A program made the position numbers and the translations under genes. Shown piece after piece: positions 44,423 through 51,654 of a DNA stretch of 51,654 bases. The stretch's first letter is position 1. Every line of letters begins with the position of its first letter. Location: positions 15,268-66,921 of the forward strand of contig LN874946.1 in the NCBI GenBank assembly GCA_001282665.1, in the 5' to 3' direction. The stretch comes from Clostridiales bacterium mt11. Lineage in GTDB: Bacteria > Bacillota > Clostridia > Tissierellales > Tepidimicrobiaceae. Under the pieces are notes generated by a model that was given only the letters and a program-made list of their open reading frames with translations, made no database searches and was not told the DNA's origin.

Positions 44423-45313
44423 ATGAGTTTAAAGATAACAAATATTAAAAAGTCATATGGAGATAATATGGTCCTTGATGGTATAAGTGCTAACATAGAA
44501 AATGGTGTCTATGGATTTTTAGGAGCTAATGGTGTTGGTAAGACAACTCTCTTTAAAATAATTAGTGGATTTCTAACCGATTATCAAGGAACCATAACTT
44601 ATCCTGAGATAGACGACAAAAAAGATGTTCTATTAGGATTTTTACCACAGAATTTTAGTGGCTATCCAGATATGAATATTTGTGAGTTTCTATTATATTT
44701 AGGTAATATCAAATCTAGTGCTAACCAAAATAAAATAAATAGTGATATAGATGAAAAACTTAATTTGTTTAATTTGACAAATATTAAACATAAAAAACTG
44801 AAAAAATTGTCCGGGGGTCAATTGAGAAGAGTTGGGTTAGCTCAAGCTTTTTTACTTAACCCAAAGATTGTCATGCTTGATGAACCGACTACTGGTTTAG
44901 ACCCAACGGAAAGAATTAATTTTAAAAATTATATCTCAAATTTTGGACATGAGCAGATTATATTAATATCAACCCATATTGTTACAGATTTAGAATTTAT
45001 ATCAAAGAAAATATTTATTTTAAAAGATGGACATTTTGTAATGAATGGTACTGAAAAGGATTTGGTTAATAGTTGTGATGATTTCGTATGGGAGGCAAGC
45101 TTTGACAATGAACTGGATATGCACAATAAGTTGAAAGTACATAATAAGCTAGAAGACTATGCAATATCAATGATTTATGAATCGGAAGGAATTATTAAAG
45201 CTAGAATCGTTAGTTCCACATGCCCTGCGCCTAACGCAGTAAAGGTAAAGCCTACTCTAAATGATGTGTACCTTTTTAACTTTAAAAAGGAGGTACATTC
45301 AGATGTTAAGTGA
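44423..45313 (+). CDS. ABC-2 type transporter ATPase
   Basis: The 296-residue ATPase has Walker A GANGVGKTT, signature LSGGQLRRVGLAQAF, Walker B IVMLDEPTTGLDP and the H-loop STHIV. The C-terminal 80 residues carry an internal repeat (HNKLKVHNKLED). It belongs with the two permease genes that follow, overlapping the first by 11 bases. Such modules export or remove peptide antibiotics in related loci. TTGGAGGAAG precedes the ATG. Confidence 0.92.
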   Translation: MSLKITNIKKSYGDNMVLDGISANIENGVYGFLGANGVGKTTLFKIISGFLTDYQGTITYPEIDDKKDVLLGFLPQNFSGYPDMNICEFLLYLGNIKSSANQNKINSDIDEKLNLFNLTNIKHKKLKKLSGGQLRRVGLAQAFLLNPKIVMLDEPTTGLDPTERINFKNYISNFGHEQIILISTHIVTDLEFISKKIFILKDGHFVMNGTEKDLVNSCDDFVWEASFDNELDMHNKLKVHNKLEDYAISMIYESEGIIKARIVSSTCPAPNAVKVKPTLNDVYLFNFKKEVHSDVK

Positions 45314-46499
45314 ATTAAAAAAGTTTTGGAATGAACTTCATGTAAAAATATTAGCCTTACTTGTTATCTTAGTTTCCATAATAGTTTCTATAGCACCTAT
45401 AAGAAGTTTTTCTGTAATAGAATCTCCGGATAGTACTAGCCGAATCAAGGGGAGAGCTGCTATTCACGTAATGAAAGAACGATATAAAAATTCTAAAGGG
45501 GAGTTGAGCAGCAGCAAAATAAATGAAGTTTTAAGTTACTTGCAATCAATATCATCTTCTGAGTTAGCCTACTTAAAAAGTGATATAAAATATCCAAGTA
45601 TTGTTAATTTATTATCTTTAGCATATTCACCAAATAATCCAGAAAAAGGGGTAAATCTGCAAACAATGAAAAATGTAGATGATTTTTACAATAGAAATAC
45701 AATAAAAATAGAAGAAATTTTAAATAATTCACCAGATGATTATAAATCGTGGGAAAAGGCTGCTATATTGGAAAGGGCAAAGTCTATAGAAAGGCCATTT
45801 GTTATAGATTTTAGTAGACAATGGGTAGAGGTTTATAAATCATTGACTATCCTATTTGTTATTATTTCTATATCTGCCATTGTTGTAGGCTCAAGGCTTT
45901 TTTCTTATGAAAAAGAAAAGAATATGGATATGATATTAGTTACATTTGGAGATAAAAGGTTGCAAAGAATTGGGAAAAATAAAATATCTGCTTTGTTAAC
46001 CTTTTTGACCATAGAGTTTTTAATCGGCGTGTTAATAGTTTCTACAATAGTATTTTCAACTTCTGGTATAGATGGTTGGTCCAGTCAAATTCAGATTCAA
46101 TTTTTTACTTCCATATATCATCTAACTTTTGGCGGTGCGTATTTGCTGTTCCTATTTATGGGTTGGATTAGTATTATGGCTATAGGAACTTTAGTTGGGA
46201 CTATAAATTCCTTTATGGAAAAATCCTATGCATCGTTAGTAGCTGGGTTTCTAGTAGTATTTCTTCCAGCGGTGATGATGAGATTTGATTCTCTCCCTAT
46301 ATATATAAGAAAATTTTTCAAAGTGCAACCAGTTAATGGTTTTATGACCATAGGAAACATATTATCACTTCAGATGTTTAAGCTTTTTTTCATTAAAAGT
46401 CTTACAACGACAGCTATTATTTTCTATTCTATTATAATTTTAATAGTTTGTGTTTTAATAACACCTAGATTATTTAGCTCGAGGATGAAAAATGCCTAG
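45303..46499 (+). CDS. ABC-2 type permease 1
   Basis: The 398-residue membrane protein has one N-terminal membrane segment, an outer domain of about 130 residues (rich in charged residues, with VDDFYNRNTIKIEEIL), then five or six C-terminal segments. ATG 45303 is chosen for the strong AAAGGAGGT site eight bases before. It is paralogous to the next gene along its length, so the two likely form a heterodimeric channel. Confidence 0.85.
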   Translation: MLSELKKFWNELHVKILALLVILVSIIVSIAPIRSFSVIESPDSTSRIKGRAAIHVMKERYKNSKGELSSSKINEVLSYLQSISSSELAYLKSDIKYPSIVNLLSLAYSPNNPEKGVNLQTMKNVDDFYNRNTIKIEEILNNSPDDYKSWEKAAILERAKSIERPFVIDFSRQWVEVYKSLTILFVIISISAIVVGSRLFSYEKEKNMDMILVTFGDKRLQRIGKNKISALLTFLTIEFLIGVLIVSTIVFSTSGIDGWSSQIQIQFFTSIYHLTFGGAYLLFLFMGWISIMAIGTLVGTINSFMEKSYASLVAGFLVVFLPAVMMRFDSLPIYIRKFFKVQPVNGFMTIGNILSLQMFKLFFIKSLTTTAIIFYSIIILIVCVLITPRLFSSRMKNA

Positions 46500-46532
46500 A
46501 AACTAATCTTTATATGGAAAGGATGTATTACA

Positions 46533-47762
46533 ATGGTCTGTGAAATGAAGAAATTTTATAAAAATTCAGCTGTTATAATCTCATTAGTGTTGGCAATATT
46601 ATTATCTATAGTTATGCCGATCTTCTTTATAAATAGCTATGAAAGTTATGATTATTCTACTGGAAAAGAAGTTATAATAACAGGTTTAGATGGGTTTGAA
46701 GCTAGAAGAGAAAAGATACAAAAGACATCTGGAGTATTAAATATAGAAAAATTGAACGATGCCCTTACATTTTATAAGTCATTGCCTAAGGGAGAAACCG
46801 CATACTTTCAAATGGAAGAAGAATATCCGGGAATATTTTTTCTTTTAAAAGAGGCATATATGCCAATTACAGGATCATGTGAATTACCATCCACTGGGTC
46901 TTGTGAATTCCAAATTAGCAATCTAGCAAATGTGGATAACTTCTATGATAGAAATATAAAAAAGATAGAAGGAAAGATAGATTTATATGTAGGTAATTCT
47001 CTATCGAACTCTGAAAAACAAGAAGCATTAAAAAGAGCCTACAATATAGAGAAACCCTTTACCTTTGAATTTATCGATGGGTGGCCGATTTTAATTAAAT
47101 CCTTATTTTTCGTATATTTTGCAATAATTTTTTCTGCTATTATAATATCCAATCAGATTTTTTCATTTGAAAAGGAACAAAATATGGATATAATATTGAA
47201 TGCCGCTGGAAGGAAAAACCTTATATCTATAGGTTTCAAGAAAGTACTTGCACTTTGTACTTATTTAACATTGGAATTTTTAATATGCAGCATAATCGTG
47301 TCGTCTATAGTATTTGGATTCTTAGGTGTCTCGGGTTGGAATGCACAAATCCAAATCTTACCTGAATTTTTTATGGTAATACATAATCTATCATTTGGAC
47401 AGTTGTACATTTATTATATGATAATTGCATGGATATCTATATTGTGCATAGCTCTTATTGGAGCCTTCATAAATTCTATATTTCAGAAAACATATACATC
47501 GTTAATAGTATCTTCTCTATTGATAGTTCCACCGATGTTTTTAAGAAATAGTGGATACTTACCAATGGGTGTAAAGAAATTTTTGCATACACAACCCATT
47601 AATGGAGTTAACCTATTTTCGTTTATAATTTCGTTATACAGTTATAATCTAATTAACCGAAGAGTTCTTACGTTAACAGCAGTTTTAGTATTTGTCGTCG
47701 GTTGCTCAATAATATGTATATCTCTATCACCTTTGATATTTGAACATAGGATAAATAGATGA
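46533..47762 (+). CDS. ABC-2 type permease 2
   Basis: The 409-residue protein has the same plan as the gene before it: N-terminal membrane segment, outer domain, then five or six segments. Shared stretches include NVDNFYDRNIKKIEG and SFEKEQNMDIIL (compare SYEKEKNMDMIL in permease 1). The outer domain contains a short duplication, GSCELPSTGSCEF. GGAAAGG precedes the ATG. It ends the ABC-2 module; a terminator follows. Confidence 0.85.
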   Translation: MVCEMKKFYKNSAVIISLVLAILLSIVMPIFFINSYESYDYSTGKEVIITGLDGFEARREKIQKTSGVLNIEKLNDALTFYKSLPKGETAYFQMEEEYPGIFFLLKEAYMPITGSCELPSTGSCEFQISNLANVDNFYDRNIKKIEGKIDLYVGNSLSNSEKQEALKRAYNIEKPFTFEFIDGWPILIKSLFFVYFAIIFSAIIISNQIFSFEKEQNMDIILNAAGRKNLISIGFKKVLALCTYLTLEFLICSIIVSSIVFGFLGVSGWNAQIQILPEFFMVIHNLSFGQLYIYYMIIAWISILCIALIGAFINSIFQKTYTSLIVSSLLIVPPMFLRNSGYLPMGVKKFLHTQPINGVNLFSFIISLYSYNLINRRVLTLTAVLVFVVGCSIICISLSPLIFEHRINR

Positions 47763-47800
47763 TAGATTGATGTTTAATCATCATATAAAGGACAAATAAG

Positions 47801-47826
47801 ATTTTATCTTCGATAAAATTTTTTTT
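47801..47826 (+). terminator. Terminator after the ABC-2 module
   Basis: ATTTTATC pairs with GATAAAAT around TTC, then seven T. It separates this module from the MacB/BceA-like genes. Confidence 0.75.
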
Positions 47827-47864
47827 ACACATTTTAAGATTCTAAATTTGGCAGGAGGCAAAAA

Positions 47865-48545
47865 ATGGAAATATTAAAAATTGAAAATTTGAAAAAGACC
47901 TATGGCAAAGACGAAACAAAGGTAGAAGCTTTAAAAAACATCAGTATATCTGTAGAAAGAGGGCAGATGATTGCCATAATGGGACCAAGTGGTTGTGGAA
48001 AATCTACTCTTTTAAATTTAATTTCGGGGATAGATAAGGCTACAGATGGAAATATAATAGTTGAAAATAGTGATATATCAAAATTAGATGAGAATAGTTT
48101 AGCTTTTTATAGAAGAAGACAGTTGGGAATTATATATCAATTTTTCAATCTAATACCTAATCTTTCTGTTGAAAATAATATAAAATTACCTATGCTAATG
48201 GATGATAAAGAAGCTGATAAGGAGTACTTTAATGAGTTAGTAACTAGCTTGGGTATAGCTAATAGATTAAAGGTTTTTCCGGACAAGCTATCAGGAGGAC
48301 AACAACAGAGAGTTGCCATAGCCAGAAGTCTAATATATAAACCAAGCATAGTTTTAGCAGATGAACCAACTGGAAATTTGGATAAAGAAAATAGTAGAGA
48401 TATAATAGAGCTTTTTAGACTATCGAATTTAAAATACAATCAAACAATTATAATAGTAACTCATGATGAAGAAATAGCTTTATCAGCTGATAGAATAATC
48501 AGAATGGAAGATGGTCTTATTGTAAGCGATGAGGTAATAAGATGA
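47865..48545 (+). CDS. MacB/BceA-like ABC ATPase
   Basis: The 226-residue ATPase belongs to the LolD/MacB/BceA group: Walker A GPSGCGKSTLLNL, signature LSGGQQQRVAIARSL, Walker B VLADEPTGNLD and the H-loop VTHDEE. These ATPases drive mechanotransmission through FtsX-type permeases. GCAGGAGG precedes the ATG. Its stop overlaps the start of the permease gene by four bases (ATGA). Confidence 0.94.
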   Translation: MEILKIENLKKTYGKDETKVEALKNISISVERGQMIAIMGPSGCGKSTLLNLISGIDKATDGNIIVENSDISKLDENSLAFYRRRQLGIIYQFFNLIPNLSVENNIKLPMLMDDKEADKEYFNELVTSLGIANRLKVFPDKLSGGQQQRVAIARSLIYKPSIVLADEPTGNLDKENSRDIIELFRLSNLKYNQTIIIVTHDEEIALSADRIIRMEDGLIVSDEVIR

Positions 48546-51041
48546 GTATATTAAAAGAATATATAAAAGGAGATATTAAAAATAATAAGAAAACCTACAA
48601 TTCAACAATAATTACTATATTCTTAGCTGTAATAATATTATCTACCTTTGTATTTGGCGTATCATCTTATTTTAAATCCTATATAGAAATGGTTACCGAA
48701 GATATAGGAGGATATCATTTTAAAATTATAAGTAGAATTTCAAGTAAAGATGCGAACAACTTAGTTTCAAATAGACATATAAAGAAGCTTGGATTTTTCA
48801 ATACAAAAGAACTAGAAGAAGGTTTTGGCTCTAAAGAGAAGGCTAAAGTTTATAGAATGGATGACGATGCTCTATCTACTATTAAATATTTAATAAAAGA
48901 AGGGGTACTTCCTAAAGATGGACAGGTGATGATAAGTAATGATATGTCTAAGGAAACAGGGAAAACTATAGGAGATAATATTGAACTTGAAGGAAATGCA
49001 TATTATATATCTGGTATCTACTATGATAGAACTTATGAACATCAAAATTTCTACAATATATATTTAAATGTAAATCAAGATACACTTTTACATAGTAAAG
49101 AAGAATTATCCCCTTTTATATGTTACAAAAATATATATAGAACATTTAGCTTAAGTAGAAAAATTATGGAAAACTTGGAGACCAAAGATGTAGTTTATGT
49201 TTATAATGAAGTATATTTAGATAGAGCTTTTGTAATCGATCCAGAAAGAAATTTATTATCTGACTATATTACCCAGGTTCTGGTATTTTTAACGTTCATA
49301 ATATTAATAATTCTTTTTTATTCAATAATTGTGAATTCATTTTTAGTTCAGGAGTCTAAGTCTATTGTAGAATATTCAAAACTTAGATCCATTGGAGCTA
49401 CTAATAAAGATATAAATAAAATAATAAGATTAAAAGCAATATATATCACAAATTCCAATATTATTGGGGATAGTTTCCTCTCTTGGATTAGTTAAATTAT
49501 TTTTTCTAATTATAAATAGAGTTATAAAATATTTTTCAAGTGGAAAAGAAATACTTTCACTAGATAAATATTTAAATTTAAAACTCGACTTTAAGTTTGT
49601 TTTATTTGTATATGGTTTAAGCTCGTTAATAATATATATAAGTACTAGAAAGCCAATTAAAAAACTTAAGAGAAACTCTATACTAGATGGATTAAATGGA
49701 AATGTAAAAAGTAAAAGCCATAAAAAATATGATTTAAAATATAGAGGAAGTATAGAAGAAGATCTTTCAAAACAGTTTTATAAAAATAGTAAATATAATT
49801 TTAAATTTACAGGTATAATGCTAAAAATAGGATTTTTATTAATGGTATTTATAATGACCGTATTTACCTATTATTCTATGGATAAAAAATATAATCGTGT
49901 AGATAAATATGAAACCTGTGATATTCAGGGTGAATATATAACTTCTGTTCCATTAAATGAAGAATTTATAAAGGATATAAAAGCTTTGGAGATAGATGAT
50001 TTAATAAACTTTAGAAAAGAATCTGCAAGTTTAGATTTTGATGATAGCATGGTTTCTGATGAATATAAAAATACAGGCAGTTTAAGTAACTTAGAAGAAG
50101 AGATAGAATCTCTTAACAATATTAGAGTAGAAATTTTTGGAATAGAGGATGAGAAATTTAGGGAACTAGCTTTAGAAAAAGGATTCAATCCAGATGACTA
50201 TGTAGGAAATAAAGCTATTCTTTTAAATACTATGGGAGATAAATTTAATGTTCCCGTTTCAAAAATGGAAAGTATAAAGTTTTTAAAAGATGAGATAAAT
50301 GAATTATTTCTTACTGAATATAGAAGAGGAAATAGCATGGGTACTTGTGGACATGAATTTATTCTAAATATAGAGGATAAAATAGATACGCCTCTATTTG
50401 ATTATACAATTAGTAAAAGACTTCTTAATGTATATATGCCTAAATCTCAATATATAAAACTTCTTAACAACTTTTTAAAAATGGGAGATATAGACCAATA
50501 CGAATATATTTTAGTTAAGACTGATGATATAGAGGAAGCTCAAAAAAATATTAACGATATATCCTTAGAGTATTTCTCAGAACATAACTATCTTTTAGAG
50601 TCTAGATTAGATAAAGAAATAATAGCTAAAAGGAGAAATACAATAGGAGGTGTACTAGCTATATTTATTAGTATATTTTTTGTAGTAATAGGATTTTCAA
50701 ACTGCTATTTTTCCTTTTATAATCTATTTTTAAAAAGAAGAGATAATCTTTTATTATATAAAGCCATAGGTATGGATAACAAATTACTAGAAAATATACT
50801 CTACAGAGAGAAAAAGAAAATTATATTTAGTTTCATGTTTTCTATGCCTTTTATAATATTATCTGTAGCCTATTTAATATCTAAACTTTCTAAGATATTT
50901 GGGATAATGGACATACTATTAAATTTAAATTATTTATTTGTCATAACTATTTTAGGATATATATTAATAACCTATATTGCTATATCAAAAATGTACAATC
51001 ACCAATGGTTACCACGGGGACAAGAACCTTGGCTTTTTTAA
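48542..51041 (+). pseudogene. FtsX-type permease, frameshifted and 3'-altered
   Basis: This would be an about 830-residue MacB/BceB-like permease with two FtsX domains and a large outer domain. The first frame runs 48542-49495 and the second from about 49455 to 51041. Removing one A from the AAA at 49450-49452 restores a continuous protein through YITIPILLGIVSSLGLVKLF. The last 10 codons (LPRGQEPWLF) and the stop lie inside a REP-like repeat starting at 51012, so the native end has been lost or replaced. Two separate changes argue for decay, though the single A could be a sequencing error. It is coupled to the ATPase gene upstream. Confidence 0.82.
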
Positions 51042-51089
51042 ATAGAAGTTATTTTTAATACATTAGCATTAGTATACAATAAGAGGTAA
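51012..51089 (+). repeat. REP-like repeat, copy B, beside Y1 transposase
   Basis: This 78-bp copy matches 34431-34507. Shared parts are GGGGACA-GAACCTTGGC, TTTTTTAAAT and ATTAGTATACAATAA, with about ten differences and one indel. It overlaps the 3' end of the permease gene and ends 80 bases before the transposase start. In this copy the hairpin left arm has one mismatch (CCACGG against CCTTGG). Confidence 0.75.
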
Positions 51090-51168
51090 CAAAACCATAT
51101 ACTATAACATATAAAATGTCATTTAATAATAATTGGAAACATCAAATTATTAGATAGGAGTGACTATT

Positions 51169-51654
51169 ATGCCAAGAAAAGTTAGAAGGAAAACTAAAAC
51201 TGGAATATATCATGTTATGCTAAGGGGAATAAATAGGGAATCAATATTTGAAAATGAGAATGATAAAAGCAGATTTATTTCTATAGTAAGTGAGTGTAGA
51301 GAATCAGAAAATTTTAGGATTTTTGGGTATTGTTTGATGAATAATCATACACACTTATTAATTCAAGAAGGAGAAGATGATATATCTACAGTAGTAAAAA
51401 GAATAAGTTCTAGCTACGTATATTGGTATAATAAAAAATATAAAAGAGTTGGACATTTATTTCAAGAAAGGTTCAAGAGTGAATGTGTAGAAGATGAAAG
51501 TTGTTTTTTTCTGTATTAAGATATATTCATCAAAACCCTGTTAAAGCTGAAATGGTAAAATCCGTTGATAAGTATAACTGGTCAAGCTACAATTGTTACA
51601 TAAAAGAAATTGATATTATAGATTATAAATATGGACTATCAATTTTTTGGGAGA
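51169..51654 (+). pseudogene. REP-associated Y1 transposase (RAYT-like), frameshifted, runs off the window
   Basis: The gene encodes a Y1/HUH transposase: start PRKVRRKTKTGIYHVMLRG, HUH-type motif MNNHTHLLI, then a catalytic Tyr candidate in SSSYVYWYNKKYKRVGHLFQ. The frame stops at 51519, but LRYIHQNPVKAEMVKS, the usual next motif, continues in another frame to the window edge. Adding one T to the T7 run at 51504-51510 restores it. ATG 51169 has AGGAG eight bases upstream. Such enzymes cut REP hairpins, and a matching repeat lies just upstream. Confidence 0.85.

Overview
The window is AT-rich with dense, mostly co-directional genes, strong AGGAGG-type ribosome binding sites and frequent TTG and GTG starts. 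It carries sporulation-linked genes: a Spo0E-like phosphatase and a CwlC-like mother-cell lysis amidase. It also has a NADH:rubredoxin reductase-like flavoprotein and an MprF. Together these suggest a low-GC, anaerobic, spore-forming Firmicute (Clostridia or Tissierellia type). The species cannot be named from sequence alone.

Layout. 0.2-3.8 kb: a two-subunit exporter-type ABC system whose first gene is frameshifted. 4.0-7.0 kb: a LUD-domain protein, then a cysteine desulfurase and ThiI that together make tRNA 4-thiouridine. 7.0-9.2 kb: a TetR regulator and a radical SAM enzyme of unknown substrate. 9.2-11.8 kb: a zinc/manganese-type ABC importer. 11.9-18.0 kb: a cupin-XRE regulator and potABCD (spermidine/putrescine import), split by a 1,704-bp insertion sequence that landed on the regulator's stop codon. 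18.0-21.0 kb: an NADH:rubredoxin reductase-like protein, then on the other strand an XRE-TPR regulator followed two bases later by a 50-residue exported peptide, which looks like an RRNPP quorum-sensing pair. 21.1-25.3 kb: an internally deleted RNase-like MBL gene, a PsiE-family protein and MprF. 25.3-27.4 kb: a Spo0E-like gene, a holin-like type I toxin with a convergent antisense RNA, the CwlC-like amidase and tRNA-Leu(CAA). 27.5-34.5 kb: an isochorismatase-family hydrolase, then polA-coaE-lytic transglycosylase-peptide-binding lipoprotein and tRNA-Leu(GAG).

34.4-42.5 kb is an accessory stretch: two GNAT acetyltransferases, a small membrane protein with an HExxH-like motif, a WYL regulator divergent from a UvrB-independent type of UvrA, an MTA/SAH nucleosidase with one internal TGA, and an aminoglycoside-phosphotransferase-fold kinase. 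42.6-51.0 kb is a peptide-stress style locus: response regulator, sensor kinase, an ABC-2 type ATPase with two paralogous permeases, then a MacB/BceA-like ATPase and its FtsX permease. That permease is frameshifted and its 3' end is overwritten by a repeat. The window ends in a frameshifted REP-associated Y1 transposase gene next to that repeat; a second copy of the repeat lies 16.6 kb upstream behind tRNA-Leu(GAG).

The most interesting items are the XRE-TPR/peptide cassette, the toxin/antisense-RNA pair, and the two-copy repeat beside the Y1 transposase. Several genes are broken by single-base changes in or near homopolymers. Whether these are real decay or sequencing errors cannot be settled here.
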